Made by a program: the position numbers and the translations under genes. DNA of 64,000 nt from Bacteroidales bacterium. Lineage in GTDB: Bacteria; Bacteroidota; Bacteroidia; Bacteroidales; UBA932. The notes beneath the pieces are model-generated. The model saw nothing but the letters and a program-made list of their open reading frames with translations. It ran no database searches and had not been told where the DNA came from. The stretch covers positions 1-64,000 of the forward strand of contig JAGCYZ010000003.1 in the NCBI GenBank assembly GCA_017960545.1, given 5' to 3'. Positions 18,601-28,002 of the stretch are shown here, in pieces (positions within the stretch are counted from its first letter, which is position 1; every line of letters begins with the position of its first letter).

Positions 18601-19436
18601 AGGTAGCGCGCCCCTATTGTCGCAAGCTCCATCAGGCACAGGCTCTTGCCCTGCCTTCCGAGGCTGCAGCGTATGTCGTGGAAGCGTCCCAGTTCGGATT
18701 CCAGCTCCTCCTTCATAAAGGAGTCGTCCACCGTGATCTCCGTAAGCTCGGAGGTGAAGGTGGTGTGGCGGCAATGGTCGCTCCAGTATGTGTCAAGTAT
18801 GCGCAGTTCCGTCTCGGTGGGGTTGCGGCCTTCGTTCTTGAAGTAGTTCACCACCTCGCGCAGGTCGTCGGAGTTCATTGCAAGGCCCCAGTCCGCGCAG
18901 AACTTGTGGAACTCCTCCTCCGGCATATCCGTGAAGCCGTCCAGGATTGCTATGGGCTTAACGTCCGCCTTGTCCTGGAGGTTGAGTTTGGAAAGGTCCT
19001 TCTCGCGGGATTCAACCGCATTGATATAATAGTGCTTTACGGCCTTGAGGTCAGCCTCCGACATATCGTCGTCAAAGACAAGCAGGCGGGAACTGCGGAT
19101 CTGGACATCCGCCCGGGGGTCTATCAGGTGCACGCAGTCAACTGCGGAGGACGCCCTCTGGTCAAACTGGCCGGGGATATACTCCACCGCAAGGTATTTG
19201 CGGCCTTCCAGCGGGAAGGAATCCATTACGGTATCCGTAACGGTCTCGCCAAAGACGGAATAGCGGCATTTGTCCAGCAGCTCAGCGGAGAAACCGCCAA
19301 GGTCGTAAACGTTCAAAAGACGCAGGCTGCGGATGGAAAGGCCAAGGTTCTCGTTGAGTTCGTTCTGGAGGCTGAGGGCCTCAACCCTGAAGCCTTCCTT
19401 TTTCTCTACGAATATTCGGTTGGTATTGCTGTTCAT
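15693..19436 (-). CDS. purL: Phosphoribosylformylglycinamidine synthase, single-chain form
   Basis: This 1247-residue enzyme converts FGAR to FGAM. It has the large-type architecture: an N-terminal PurS-like domain, tandem PurM-like halves (LFKNETHNHPTEIEPFGGAA, GRTGRDGIGGATGSS, SIGGKDSMSGTF), and a C-terminal class I glutaminase from about residue 985 (PVFPGTNCDYD). The glutaminase keeps Cys in LGICNGFQAL and the His-Glu pair in MGHTERYEP (Thr replaces the usual Pro). Unlike PurF and CarA in this window, its glutaminase therefore looks catalytically complete. Confidence 0.95.
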   Translation of the reverse strand: MNSNTNRIFVEKKEGFRVEALSLQNELNENLGLSIRSLRLLNVYDLGGFSAELLDKCRYSVFGETVTDTVMDSFPLEGRKYLAVEYIPGQFDQRASSAVDCVHLIDPRADVQIRSSRLLVFDDDMSEADLKAVKHYYINAVESREKDLSKLNLQDKADVKPIAILDGFTDMPEEEFHKFCADWGLAMNSDDLREVVNYFKNEGRNPTETELRILDTYWSDHCRHTTFTSELTEITVDDSFMKEELESELGRFHDIRCSLGRQGKSLCLMELATIGARYLRSKGLLDDMEQSEENNACSIYVNVDVDGQQERWLLMFKNETHNHPTEIEPFGGAATCLGGAIRDPLSGRSYVYQAMRVTGAGDICKPVSETIPGKLPQKVISRKAAQGYSSYGNQIGLATTHVREIYHPGYVAKRLEIGAVVGAVKADNVRRESPAPGDVILLLGGRTGRDGIGGATGSSKEHTEASLESCGSEVQKGNAPEERKLQRLFRRPEVTRLIKKSNDFGAGGVSVAIGELAAGLDIYLDRVPTKYSGLNSTELAISESQERMAVVVAAADRERFQEFCASENVEVTYVADVTDSGRMRMYNAGTKVADITREFIDSAGARHYAKAAIAAVEDRDPFLRQPEGDTLSDKICNVLSSPNVASQKGLIEMFDSTIGRSTVLMPFGGVLQSTETQVSVQKLPADGYTDTASIMAFGYDPYVAEWSPYHGAAYAVVEACTKAVAAGADWSGMRFSYQEYFERMTHDPHSWGKPLSALLGALKMQVSLGLPSIGGKDSMSGTFEDISVPPTLVAFGITTVKASKVISPELKWEGNKLYLIKHTPLANRMPDTDQLKANWDFVHGQIEAGNIVSGWSVGYGGVAEGLAKMSFGNAFGVNVKIAPEDLFSLSYGSIIVESEKELDFPAAVYLGEVTSGEDFKSRINGSSISLDRMVEAWSGRYSKVYPQTAEASFKRLVPEGFRPCCVKKAATPAPVKGFNGGKPLVYIPVFPGTNCDYDSAKAFRKAGADVRFGVFRNLTGQDVLDSIAAMKKDISECQIFMLSGGFSSGDEPDGSGKFIANVLNNSEIAAEIHALLDRGGLILGICNGFQALVKSGLLPYGRLGKVTPESPTLFRNDINRHISQMVTTRVATVNSPWLAGMSVGDLHTIAVSHGEGKFVVNPELAQELFQNGQVAFQYVNPVTEQPTMESPYNPNGSYYAIEGIVSPDGQILGKMGHTERYEPGVYKNIDEELEQPLFKNAVYYFTK

Positions 19437-19445
19437 TGGGGAAGG

Positions 19446-19913
19446 TTAGATTTCTGTACGCTTGATGTTCTCTGCCTGCTGGTCGCGGAAGGACTTGAGA
19501 GCGGCTGCAAGGCCCGGATTGGAAAGTGAGAGGATGGAAACGGCAAGCAGAGCGGCGTTCTTTGCGCCGTTCACCGAAACCGTCGCGACCGGGATTCCGG
19601 AAGGCATCTGGACCATTGAAAGGAGGGCGTCCATTCCGCCGAAGGCCTTTCCGCTTATTGGAACGCCTATCACGGGGATGGTTGTCATAGAGGCGGTGAC
19701 TCCGGGCAGATGCGCGGCTCCGCCGGCCCCTGCGATGATAATGTCCAGGCCGCGGTCACGCGCGGTGGTTGCATACTCCGCCAGAAGGGCGGGAGCGCGG
19801 TGGGCGCTGATCACTTTCTTCTCGTACGGTACCCTGAAGCGGTCAAGCACGTCGAAGGCAGCCGACATGACCTCCAGATCACTTGTCGACCCCATTATAA
19901 CTCCAACTTTCAT
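19446..19913 (-). CDS. purE: N5-carboxyaminoimidazole ribonucleotide mutase (class I PurE)
   Basis: PurE interconverts N5-CAIR and CAIR. The 155-residue protein has the class I signatures [19 protein letters not shown] and [15 protein letters not shown]. It is the first gene of the purine operon. purK, purB and purA are not in this window. Confidence 0.94.
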   Translation of the reverse strand: MKVGVIMGSTSDLEVMSAAFDVLDRFRVPYEKKVISAHRAPALLAEYATTARDRGLDIIIAGAGGAAHLPGVTASMTTIPVIGVPISGKAFGGMDALLSMVQMPSGIPVATVSVNGAKNAALLAVSILSLSNPGLAAALKSFRDQQAENIKRTEI

Positions 19914-20087
19914 AATTCTAAAACTACTAAATGATACTACAATGCCCGGCCAAATGAATGACAGGGTCTTTTAAATGAGGATAGTTGTGGGCAAGTTTCC
20001 GGAGAGTGTCCGGAAGAAGGGGAATTCTTGATTTTACGTATGTAAAAGAGTTCCATTAACAATGTCTGTTAGCAAGGCACAAAGTTA
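19914..20087 (-). promoter_or_regulatory. Purine operon promoter and 160-base leader
   Basis: CAAAGTTA at 20080-20087 reads TAACTTTG on the minus strand, a full -7 match, giving a leader of about 160 bases before purE. The leader can form two small hairpins (TTTTAC/GTAAAA near 20030-20048 and TTCCGGA/TCCGGAA near 19997-20016). Neither is followed by a T run, so no attenuator is evident. I recognise no known riboswitch core. A 39-codon frame within the leader is not convincing. Confidence 0.5.
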
Positions 20088-20116
20088 CAATCCAAGATTC
20101 AAAAAAAGAAAAAAAA

Positions 20117-20147
20117 CTTGCGGTATTTTGGAAAATATATAACTTTG
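20117..20147 (+). promoter_or_regulatory. Pyrimidine operon promoter
   Basis: CTTG (20117-20120), 19 bases, then TAACTTTG (20140-20147): the same layout as the argR promoter. The predicted start is around 20153, ten or so bases before the leader-peptide ATG. It diverges from the purE promoter, whose -7 ends 30 bases away. Confidence 0.7.
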
Positions 20148-20163
20148 CAGAAACAAAGAAACA

Positions 20164-20253
20164 ATGGGACAGATGACAAGCTGCATACAGTACTCTCCGG
20201 CTTCCGGCAAGGTATCGGCCAAACTGTTTCATTTTTATTTTTTAATTGGTTGA
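20164..20253 (+). CDS. pyrL: pyr operon leader peptide with U-rich distal codons
   Basis: ATG 20164 opens a 29-codon frame (beginning MGQMTSCIQYSPASG) whose stop TGA at 20251-20253 forms the first bases of the terminator stem. Codons 22-28 (20227-20247) encode FHFYFLI and are nearly all T: TTT CAT TTT TAT TTT TTA ATT. This is the design of the E. coli pyrBI leader. RNA polymerase pausing in the U tract at low UTP lets the translating ribosome catch up and block the terminator. The function is inferred from this arrangement. Confidence 0.8.
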   Translation: MGQMTSCIQYSPASGKVSAKLFHFYFLIG

Positions 20254-20280
20254 CGGCTTTTGAAAGTCGTCATTTTTTTT
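20251..20280 (+). terminator. pyr leader intrinsic terminator
   Basis: TGACGGCTTT (20251-20260) pairs with AAAGTCGTCA (20263-20272) with one G-U pair and a two-base loop as drawn, followed by eight Ts to 20280. It ends three bases before the pyrC start codon and overlaps the leader stop codon, so it must act as an attenuator of the operon. Confidence 0.88.
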
Positions 20281-20283
20281 GTC

Positions 20284-21402
20284 ATGGCCTTAAAGGATAT
20301 AATAGAGGTTCCCGCCCTCGCGGACGTGCACGTACACTTCCGCGAACCCGGTTTTTCCTACAAGGAGACCATCCTCAGCGGATGTATGGCGGCGGCGGCC
20401 GGCGGATATACCGCCGTATGCCCCATGCCCAACCTCTCCCCCGCCCCGGACTGCCCGGAAAACCTTGAAAAGGAGCTCGAACTGATCCGCAGGGATGCGT
20501 TGATAGACGTAAGGCCGTACGCCACCATAACCCTGGGCCGCAAGGGCCTGGAGGTGGTGGACGTCAAGGCCCTCAAGGGCAACTGCGTGGCATTCTCGGA
20601 CGACGGCAGCGGCGTGCAGGATGAGGACGTGATGCGCAAGGCAATGAAGCTCATTGCCGAGCAGGACTGCATCCTTGCCGCACACTGCGAGGACAACTCC
20701 CTGCTGCACGGCGGCTACATCCACGACGGGGAATACGCCCGCCTCCACGGCCACAGGGGCATCTGCTCGCAGAGCGAGTGGGGCCAGATTGAAAGGGACC
20801 TGGCGCTCGCGGAGGAATGCGGCTGCGCATACCACGTATGCCACATCTCCACAAAGGAGAGCGTGGACCTGATCCGCCGGGCCAAGGCCCGCGGCGTGGA
20901 CGTCACCTGCGAGACCGCGCCCCACTACCTTGTCCTGTGCCAGGACGACCTGCAGGAAGACGGCCGCTTCAAGATGAATCCACCCCTGCGCACCGCCGCG
21001 GACAGGGACGCCCTTCTGGAAGGCATCCAGGACGGCACCATAGATATGATTGCAACGGACCACGCCCCGCACAGCGCGGAGGAGAAATCCAAGGGACTCG
21101 AAGGCAGCGCGATGGGCATAACTGGCCTGGAAACGGCGTTCCCGGTCCTCTACACCCATCTGGTACTCAAGGGCGTAATCTCCCTTGAGAAACTCGTGGA
21201 CCTTATGAGCACGGCACCGCGCAAACGCTTCCGCCTTCCTGAGGCAGACCGCGACAGGGCCTTCTTTGAGGTTGGAGAGCCTTATGTCATAGACTCATCG
21301 GCATTCTTCTCCAGGGGGCACAGCACCCCGTTTGACGGCTGGGAGGTTTACGGCAGGTGCGTGGAGACCGTTTACAAAGGAAAGACAATATTTAAGATAT
21401 AG
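20284..21402 (+). CDS. pyrC: Dihydroorotase
   Basis: PyrC cyclises carbamoyl-aspartate to dihydroorotate. The product from ATG 20284 is 372 residues and starts MALKDIIEVPALADVHVHF. It is a zinc amidohydrolase with ADVHVHFREPG, LAAHCEDNS, YHVCHIST, NPPLRTAADR and IATDHAPH. An in-frame ATG at 20260 lies within the terminator stem and is rejected. Being first after the attenuator, it leads an operon holding the whole UMP pathway. Confidence 0.94.
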   Translation: MALKDIIEVPALADVHVHFREPGFSYKETILSGCMAAAAGGYTAVCPMPNLSPAPDCPENLEKELELIRRDALIDVRPYATITLGRKGLEVVDVKALKGNCVAFSDDGSGVQDEDVMRKAMKLIAEQDCILAAHCEDNSLLHGGYIHDGEYARLHGHRGICSQSEWGQIERDLALAEECGCAYHVCHISTKESVDLIRRAKARGVDVTCETAPHYLVLCQDDLQEDGRFKMNPPLRTAADRDALLEGIQDGTIDMIATDHAPHSAEEKSKGLEGSAMGITGLETAFPVLYTHLVLKGVISLEKLVDLMSTAPRKRFRLPEADRDRAFFEVGEPYVIDSSAFFSRGHSTPFDGWEVYGRCVETVYKGKTIFKI

Positions 21403-21406
21403 GAAA

Positions 21407-22474
21407 ATGAAAAAAATGAAGCTTGTTCTCGAAAACGGGCAGGAGTTCCACGGCCTGGGATACGGGTCACAGAGCCCTGTCGTAGGGGAAATAGTTTTCA
21501 ATACCTCAATGGTGGGGTATCAGGAAATAGCTTCCGACCCGGCCTACGCCGGACAGTTAGTAGTGATGACCTATCCTCTGATAGGCCAGTATGGTATTAC
21601 CGACGACGACTTCGAGGCCCGCACCTTTTCAATAGCGGGACTCATAGTGCGCGAGTACTGCGACACACCGTCCAACTTCCGTTACACAAAAACCCTGTCG
21701 GAAGAGATGGACGAGCACGGGATTCCCATCCTCAGCGGCCCCGACACGCGTATGCTTACCCGCATTATCCGCACTGAGGGCAGTATGAAGGCCGCCATCG
21801 TGGACGAGTCTATGTCCACCGGCAACGCCTTGGTTCTCATTGCCCAGGCCCCCGTCCAGACGGACCAGGTGGCAAAGGTGAGCTGCACCAAGAGATGGTT
21901 CTCCCGCACCCCCCAGCACAAATATGACGTCGTGATAGTAGATTGCGGCCTCAAGCACAGCATTGTGTCCGCCCTCAACCAGCGCGGATGCAACGTGACC
22001 GTGGTGCCTTACAACTCCACCCTCGAGGATATCCTCTCCTTCGATCCGGACGGAGTAATCATTTCCAACGGCCCCGGAAGCCCTGACAACCTTCCCGGCC
22101 TCATAGAGCTTGTCAACAACCTCAAGGGCAGGCTTCCCCTGTTCGGAATATGCCTGGGACATCTTCTCATAGCCCGTTCCTACGGAGCCAAGACCTTCAA
22201 GATGCTCTGCGGCCACCACGGAGGCCACCCCGTACGCAATATGGAGTCCGGACGCATCATAACCACCGAGCACAACCACAACTACGCGGTTGACGAGGCC
22301 TCGCTCAAGGGCACACCCCTGGAGGTGGTTTACAAGGACGCTTCCGACGGCACCGTAGAGGGCCTCAAGTGCTCCGCAGACAAGGTTTACACCGTCCAGT
22401 TCTATCCGGAAGGAGCCCCGGGCCCCCAGGAGAGCGACTTTTTTGACAAATTCATAGCAATGATGGAGGAATAG
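21407..22474 (+). CDS. carA: Carbamoyl-phosphate synthase small subunit with altered glutaminase triad
   Basis: CarA hydrolyses glutamine and channels ammonia to CarB. The 355-residue protein has the usual N-terminal half (GEIVFNTSMVGYQE) and the glutaminase with ISNGPGSPDNLP and the nucleophile Cys249 in GICLGH. Two family-invariant residues differ. The Gln four residues after the Cys is Leu253 (GICLGHLL), and the catalytic His of the HPE motif, exactly 84 residues after the Cys as in E. coli, is Tyr333 (QFYPEGAPGP, codon TAT). Its glutaminase is therefore probably weak or dead, with CarB using free ammonia. ATG 21407 was chosen; ATG 21416 is also possible. Confidence 0.93.
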   Translation: MKKMKLVLENGQEFHGLGYGSQSPVVGEIVFNTSMVGYQEIASDPAYAGQLVVMTYPLIGQYGITDDDFEARTFSIAGLIVREYCDTPSNFRYTKTLSEEMDEHGIPILSGPDTRMLTRIIRTEGSMKAAIVDESMSTGNALVLIAQAPVQTDQVAKVSCTKRWFSRTPQHKYDVVIVDCGLKHSIVSALNQRGCNVTVVPYNSTLEDILSFDPDGVIISNGPGSPDNLPGLIELVNNLKGRLPLFGICLGHLLIARSYGAKTFKMLCGHHGGHPVRNMESGRIITTEHNHNYAVDEASLKGTPLEVVYKDASDGTVEGLKCSADKVYTVQFYPEGAPGPQESDFFDKFIAMMEE

Positions 22475-22477
22475 ACA

Positions 22478-25400
22478 ATGCCTAAGAGAACTGACATAAA
22501 CAAGATAATGGTGATTGGCTCCGGCCCAATTGTGATTGGCCAGGCAGCCGAATTCGACTATGCGGGCACCCAGGCCTGCCTCGCCCTCAAGGAAGAAGGC
22601 TATGAAGTTGTGCTGGTGAACTCCAACCCGGCAACCATTATGACCGACACGCATATGGCGGACAAGGTCTATATGGAGCCGCTGGACCTGGAATATGTGG
22701 CCAAGATCATCCGTTACGAGAGGCCGGACGCCATTGTTCCCGGCCTGGGAGGCCAGACAGGCCTCAACCTGGCCGTGAAACTGGCGCGCAAGGGCGTCCT
22801 TGAAGAGTGCCACGTAGAGATCCTGGGAACCTCTTTCCACAGCATTGAGCAGGCGGAGGACCGCGAGCTGTTCAAGGAACTGTGCATAGAGCTGGGAGAA
22901 CCGGTGATTCCTTCACAGATCTGCTACAGCATTGAAGAGGCCGTAGAGACGGCTCACAAGATTGGCTTCCCGGTGGTTCTCCGCCCTGCGTTCACCCTTG
23001 GAGGAACAGGCGGCGGATTCGCCAGCAACGAGGCGGAACTCACAGAGATGATGCGTAATGCCCTTGCCCTCTCCCCTGTACACCAGGTGCTCATAGAGAA
23101 GAGCGTGAAGGGATACAAGGAGATAGAGTTCGAGGTGATGAGGGACAAGAACGACACCGCCATCACCATCTGCTCAATGGAGAACGTGGACCCCGTGGGT
23201 ATCCACACCGGAGATTCCGTTGTGGTGGCCCCAGTCCAGACACTTGCAGACAAGGAATACGAGATACTGCGCGCAAGCGCCCTCAAGCTTATCCGCGCCC
23301 TCAAGATAGAAGGCGGATGCAACATCCAGTTCGCCCTGGATCCGCTTTCCTTCAACTACTATATCATTGAGGTGAACCCGCGCGTGTCACGCTCTTCTGC
23401 CCTGGCTTCCAAGGCCAGCGGCTTCCCCATCGCACGCGTGACCGCAAAGATTGCAGTGGGCCTCACACTGGACGAAATCACCGTCGCAGGCGCCCCCGCC
23501 TGCTGCGAGCCTTCCATCGACTATATCGTGAGCAAGGTGGCGCGCTTCCCGTTCGACAAGTTCAGCGAGGCTTCCAACGAACTCGGCACCCAGATGAAGG
23601 CCACCGGCGAGGTTATGAGCATAGGCCGCACCTTTGAGGAGAGTTTCCTCAAGGCCATCCGCTCGCTGGAAATAGGCTGCTGCCACCTGTGGAAGCGCAA
23701 GTTCGAGTCAATGAGCAACGAGGAGATGCTCCAGTACATTGTAAAGTTCCCGGACGACCACTACCTGGCCATAGCCCAGCTGATACGCAACGGCGTGGAT
23801 ATCAGGCACATATATGACCGCACAAAGATAGATATGCTCTTCCTTGAGAAGATATGCAACATTGTGCGTATGGAGGAGGTCCTCAAGGCCAACCCCAAGG
23901 ACAAGGAGACGCTGTACCAGGCAAAGAGGCTGGGATTCAGCGACAAGTTCATAGGCCAGCTGTGGGGAATGACGGAAAAGGAGACCATAGAATACAGGTG
24001 GTCCCTGGGCATCAACCCTGTTTACAAGTTCATAGACAGCTGCGCCGCCGAGCACGATGCGGACGTCCCTTACTTCTACTCCACATACGAGCAGGAGAAC
24101 GAGACGGTGATAAGCGACCGCGAAAAGATACTGGTGCTGGGCGCCGGCCCTATCAGGATAGGCCAGGGCGTGGAGTTCGACTATTCCACCGTACACGCCA
24201 TCTGGGCCATCCGTGAGGCAGGGTACGAAGCCATAATCATCAACAACAACCCTGAGACCGTTTCCACCGACTACTCAATCTCAGACAAACTGTACTTTGA
24301 GCCTCTTACCGTAGAGGATGTGATGAACATAATAAGGATTGAGAAGCCCAAGGGAATCATAGTAACCCTGGGAGGCCAGACGGCCATCAACCTTGCGGGA
24401 CCCCTGGCCGAGTTCGACGTGCCCATCATAGGCACCCAGATAGAAGCCATAGACAACGCGGAGGACCGCAAGCTCTTCGAGGCCATTATGCGCAAGACCG
24501 GAATCCCCCAGCCAAAGGCCAAGGCCGTGACTGACGTGGAGGAAGGCGTGAAGGCCGCGGCTGAGATTGGCTATCCGGTGCTGGTGCGCCCGTCCTTTGT
24601 GCTTGGAGGCCGCGCAATGATGATCGTGGGCAATGAGGAGGCTCTACGCCACTATCTGCACAACGCGGTGGAGATCAACGAGAACTCCCCTGTCCTGGTG
24701 GACAAGTACATCCAGGGCAAGGAGTGCGAAGTTGACGCCATCTGCGACGGCAAGGACGTGTTCATCCCCGGAATTATGGAGCACGTGGAGCGCACCGGAA
24801 TCCATTCCGGAGACTCCATAAGCGTGTACCCTTCGTTCTCCCTGGACCAGGACGTCAAGGACAAGATCATAGACTACACCGTCAAACTGGGTCTGGAGAT
24901 AGGTATCGTAGGACTGTTCAACATCCAGTTCATAGTTGACTCGCGCAACGACGTATATGTAATTGAGGTGAACCCGCGCTCTTCCCGTACGGTTCCGTTC
25001 CTGTCCAAGTCCACAGGCGTCCCTATGGCCAAGATAGCCACTATGGTGATGCTGGGGCACTCCCTCAAGGAGCAGGGAATTAACCAGGTTTACTATCCTG
25101 AGCGCCACAGGCACTATGTAAAGAGCCCCGCATTCTCGTTCGGAAAGATCAAGGGCATAGACACCTACCTCTCCCCGGAGATGAAGTCCACCGGAGAGGC
25201 CATAGGATATGACGATTCCCTGACCCGCGCCCTCTACAAATCGCTCCAGGCGTCCGGCGTGAGCGTGGTGAACTACGGAACTGTATTCGCCACCATAGCG
25301 GACAAGGACAAGGAAGAGGCCCTTCCTCTGATCCGTCGCTTCTACAACCTGGGATTCAACATAGAGGCCACCAAGGGCACTGCCGAATTCCTCAAGCAGA

Positions 25401-25669
25401 ACGGCATCAGGACCCGCAGCCTGGACAAGCTCAGCGAAGGCAGCAAGGACATCATAAGCAGTCTCCGCCAGGGCCACGTGAGCTATGTTATAAACACCAT
25501 TGACATCAACCAGCACAGCACCAGGCTTGACGGATATGAGATCCGCCGCGCCGCCGTGGAGAACAACGTTACCATCTTCACTTCCCTGGAGACCGTGCGC
25601 GTGCTCCTGGACGTGCTGGAGGAGATCACACTTGGTATTTCCACTATTGACGACGAATACAACCACTGA
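22478..25669 (+). CDS. carB: Carbamoyl-phosphate synthase large subunit
   Basis: CarB makes carbamoyl phosphate from bicarbonate, ammonia and two ATP. The 1063-residue protein contains two ATP-grasp halves ([40 protein letters not shown]), the paired [16 protein letters not shown] and [15 protein letters not shown] loops, an oligomerisation domain between them, and a C-terminal MGS-like allosteric domain (about 930-1063). Length and motifs are normal. It follows carA by three bases and its stop overlaps the pyrK ATG. Confidence 0.96.
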   Translation: MPKRTDINKIMVIGSGPIVIGQAAEFDYAGTQACLALKEEGYEVVLVNSNPATIMTDTHMADKVYMEPLDLEYVAKIIRYERPDAIVPGLGGQTGLNLAVKLARKGVLEECHVEILGTSFHSIEQAEDRELFKELCIELGEPVIPSQICYSIEEAVETAHKIGFPVVLRPAFTLGGTGGGFASNEAELTEMMRNALALSPVHQVLIEKSVKGYKEIEFEVMRDKNDTAITICSMENVDPVGIHTGDSVVVAPVQTLADKEYEILRASALKLIRALKIEGGCNIQFALDPLSFNYYIIEVNPRVSRSSALASKASGFPIARVTAKIAVGLTLDEITVAGAPACCEPSIDYIVSKVARFPFDKFSEASNELGTQMKATGEVMSIGRTFEESFLKAIRSLEIGCCHLWKRKFESMSNEEMLQYIVKFPDDHYLAIAQLIRNGVDIRHIYDRTKIDMLFLEKICNIVRMEEVLKANPKDKETLYQAKRLGFSDKFIGQLWGMTEKETIEYRWSLGINPVYKFIDSCAAEHDADVPYFYSTYEQENETVISDREKILVLGAGPIRIGQGVEFDYSTVHAIWAIREAGYEAIIINNNPETVSTDYSISDKLYFEPLTVEDVMNIIRIEKPKGIIVTLGGQTAINLAGPLAEFDVPIIGTQIEAIDNAEDRKLFEAIMRKTGIPQPKAKAVTDVEEGVKAAAEIGYPVLVRPSFVLGGRAMMIVGNEEALRHYLHNAVEINENSPVLVDKYIQGKECEVDAICDGKDVFIPGIMEHVERTGIHSGDSISVYPSFSLDQDVKDKIIDYTVKLGLEIGIVGLFNIQFIVDSRNDVYVIEVNPRSSRTVPFLSKSTGVPMAKIATMVMLGHSLKEQGINQVYYPERHRHYVKSPAFSFGKIKGIDTYLSPEMKSTGEAIGYDDSLTRALYKSLQASGVSVVNYGTVFATIADKDKEEALPLIRRFYNLGFNIEATKGTAEFLKQNGIRTRSLDKLSEGSKDIISSLRQGHVSYVINTIDINQHSTRLDGYEIRRAAVENNVTIFTSLETVRVLLDVLEEITLGISTIDDEYNH

Positions 25670-26406
25670 TGGAAAAAGCGTTATACACCATCATTTCCAA
25701 TGAACTGATCGCCGACAAGACGTACAGGATGCGCCTGGCGGGGCCCACTGGCTCGCTCAAGCGCGGAGGGCAGTTCGTGAACGTGGCGGTTGAGGGATTC
25801 TTCCTCCGCAGGCCGCTGGCGGCCCAGGAGTGGGATCCCGAAAGCCTGGCCGTGATATACAAAGTGGTAGGACAGGGCACGGCGGTGATCAGCGGGATGC
25901 AGCCCGGGCAGATCCTGGAGCTGCTGTGCGGCCTTGGCAACGGCTTTGACGCCGGCGCCTGCCGCAGCAGCGCGCTCATAGCCTGCGGCGGGCTTGGAGC
26001 CTCCCCTGTCTTCAGCCTTGCAAAGGAACTGATAGCGTCCGGAAAGAAGGTATGCGTGGTTATGGGATTCAACACCGCCGCCGACGCGGTCCTGGTGGAT
26101 GAATTCAAGGCTATGGGGGCCGATGTGCACCTGGCCACGCTGGACGGAACACTGGGAGTGAAAGGCTTTGTGACCGATGCCATCAAGGCCGTGAATCCTG
26201 AATTCGACTACTTTTACACCTGCGGCCCGGCGCCAATGATGAAGGCCGTGTGCCAGAGCCTGGAAGGCCCGGGCGAGGCCAGCCTTGAAGAAAGGATGGG
26301 CTGCGGCTGCGGGATATGCTACGGCTGCACCTGCCACACCAACAGCGGGGCCAAGCGCGTATGCGCGGACGGACCCGTATTCAAGAAGGAGGACATAATA
26401 TGGTAA
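25669..26406 (+). CDS. pyrK: Dihydroorotate dehydrogenase electron-transfer subunit
   Basis: PyrK passes electrons from the PyrD flavin via its own FAD and a 2Fe-2S cluster to NAD. The 245-residue protein has an FAD-binding barrel with FFLRRPL, a NAD-binding domain (ACGGLGASPVFSLA, TCGPAPMM) and C-terminal cluster cysteines in MGCGCGICYGCTC and VCADGP. Pairing with PyrD defines a class 1B, NAD-linked enzyme. It overlaps pyrD by seven bases. Confidence 0.94.
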   Translation: MEKALYTIISNELIADKTYRMRLAGPTGSLKRGGQFVNVAVEGFFLRRPLAAQEWDPESLAVIYKVVGQGTAVISGMQPGQILELLCGLGNGFDAGACRSSALIACGGLGASPVFSLAKELIASGKKVCVVMGFNTAADAVLVDEFKAMGADVHLATLDGTLGVKGFVTDAIKAVNPEFDYFYTCGPAPMMKAVCQSLEGPGEASLEERMGCGCGICYGCTCHTNSGAKRVCADGPVFKKEDIIW

Positions 26407-27305
26407 CTGAAGTCAATCTTTGCGGAGTAAGGCTCGCGAATCCGGTGATTCCGGCAAGCGGCACCTTCGGCTTCGGTTTGGAAATGGCCGGAGAATATGA
26501 CCTGAACATCCTGGGAGGCATCTCCCTTAAAGGAACAACGCTGGAAGCCCGCTTTGGCAACGAATGCCCAAGGATTGCGGAGACTCCGGACGGAATGCTC
26601 AACTCAGTGGGGCTCCAGAATCCGGGAATAGAGGCGCTCCTTTCCGAGAAGATTCCCCAATTGCGCAAGATTTACGGCGGAGTGGTGATAGCCAATATCA
26701 GCGGCTTCGGCCTTGAAGAATACGTAAAGTCCTGCACCGCCGCAGACAAGTGCAGGGATATTGACATACTGGAGGTTAACGTGTCCTGCCCAAATGTTCA
26801 CGGAGGCGGGATGGCGTTCGGGACCTCGGCCACGGCTGCGGCTGAGATAACAGCCGCGGTAAAGGCCGTGTGCACAAAGCCGGTTTTCGTCAAACTGAGT
26901 CCCAATGTCACTGACATAGTGTCCATAGCCAAGGCCTGCGAAGAGGCCGGAGCGGACGGACTGACACTGGTAAACACCCTGCTGGGAATGCGCATCGACA
27001 TTAACCGCAGGGTACCCATCCTGGCCAACCGCTACGGCGGATTCAGCGGCAGGGCGATATTCCCCGTAGCCCTGAGGATGGTGAACCAGGTGTCACGCGC
27101 CTGCAGCATCCCCATTATGGGATGCGGAGGCGTAAGCAGCGCTTCTGACGTGATTGAAATGATGATGGCGGGAGCCACCGCCGTGCAGGTGGGAGCGGAG
27201 AACCTCAAGAACCCGTATGCCTGCAAGGAGATATTGGAGGAGCTTCCCTCCCTTATGCAAAAACTTGGAATAGAGGACATTAACGAAATAATTGGAGTAG
27301 CATGA
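26400..27305 (+). CDS. pyrD: Dihydroorotate dehydrogenase, class 1B catalytic subunit
   Basis: PyrD oxidises dihydroorotate to orotate. The 301-residue FMN TIM barrel starts [15 protein letters not shown] and has [17 protein letters not shown], the catalytic Cys in LEVNVSCPN and the phosphate-binding [15 protein letters not shown] 26400 is internal to the last codons of pyrK; the longer upstream extension in this frame is not family-like. Confidence 0.94.
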   Translation: MVTEVNLCGVRLANPVIPASGTFGFGLEMAGEYDLNILGGISLKGTTLEARFGNECPRIAETPDGMLNSVGLQNPGIEALLSEKIPQLRKIYGGVVIANISGFGLEEYVKSCTAADKCRDIDILEVNVSCPNVHGGGMAFGTSATAAAEITAAVKAVCTKPVFVKLSPNVTDIVSIAKACEEAGADGLTLVNTLLGMRIDINRRVPILANRYGGFSGRAIFPVALRMVNQVSRACSIPIMGCGGVSSASDVIEMMMAGATAVQVGAENLKNPYACKEILEELPSLMQKLGIEDINEIIGVA

Positions 27306-28000
27306 GAGATGTAATCATTGCCTGTGACTTTTCCGGCGCGGAGCAGGTTCTGGCCTTCCTGGACAAGTTCAAGGACTGCGAGCGCAAGCCGTTCGTGAAA
27401 ATTGGAATGGAGCTTTATTATGCCGCAGGACCGGAGATTGTCCGCGAGATCAAGCGCCGCGGCCACAAGATTTTCCTGGACCTCAAGATGCACGACATAC
27501 CCAATACCGTAAAGAAAACCGCCAGGGTATTGTCTGAACTGGACGTGGATATGACCAACGTGCACGCTGCCGGAACAATAGAGATGATGCGCGCAGCCCT
27601 TGAAGGCCTTACAAGGCCTGACGGCACCCGTGCGCTCCTCATTGCCGTGACGCAGCTCACCTCAACCAGCGAGCAGAGAATGCGCGATGAACTGCTCATC
27701 AACGCCTCGATGGAAGAGACCATAGCCCAGTACGCCGCCAACACCAAGGAGGCGGGGCTTGACGGAGTGGTTTGCTCCCCGCTGGAAGCGGCGCTGGTAA
27801 AGAAGCGCTGCGGACAGGGGTTCCTTACCGTCACCCCGGGCATCCGCTTTGCCGGAGCCGCCGCGGACGACCAGGTCCGCATCACCACCCCCGCCCGCGC
27901 CAAGGAGATTGGCTCGGACTTCATAGTGGTGGGCCGCCCCATCACCGCCGCGGAAGACCCCGTGGCCGCCTACAACCAATGTGTAACTGATTTCCTTTAA
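27302..28000 (+). CDS. pyrF: Orotidine 5'-phosphate decarboxylase
   Basis: PyrF decarboxylates OMP to UMP. The 232-residue protein starts with the ATG overlapping the pyrD stop and shows [18 protein letters not shown], the catalytic [18 protein letters not shown] and FIVVGRPIT, all typical of the short Bacillus-type enzyme. A palindromic repeat element begins three bases after the stop. Confidence 0.95.
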   Translation: MRDVIIACDFSGAEQVLAFLDKFKDCERKPFVKIGMELYYAAGPEIVREIKRRGHKIFLDLKMHDIPNTVKKTARVLSELDVDMTNVHAAGTIEMMRAALEGLTRPDGTRALLIAVTQLTSTSEQRMRDELLINASMEETIAQYAANTKEAGLDGVVCSPLEAALVKKRCGQGFLTVTPGIRFAGAAADDQVRITTPARAKEIGSDFIVVGRPITAAEDPVAAYNQCVTDFL

Positions 28001-28002
28001 TC

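Noticed and set aside
19914..20056. A 39-codon frame in the purE leader as a possible regulatory peptide
   Set aside because: Its composition shows no run of a pathway-related residue, it is not followed by a terminator, and it does not resemble the his or pyr leaders.
20251..20280. PyrR-binding RNA element as the regulator of the pyr operon
   Set aside because: I see no PyrR anti-antiterminator consensus and no pyrR gene; the translated U-rich leader overlapping the terminator fits the pyrBI mechanism better.
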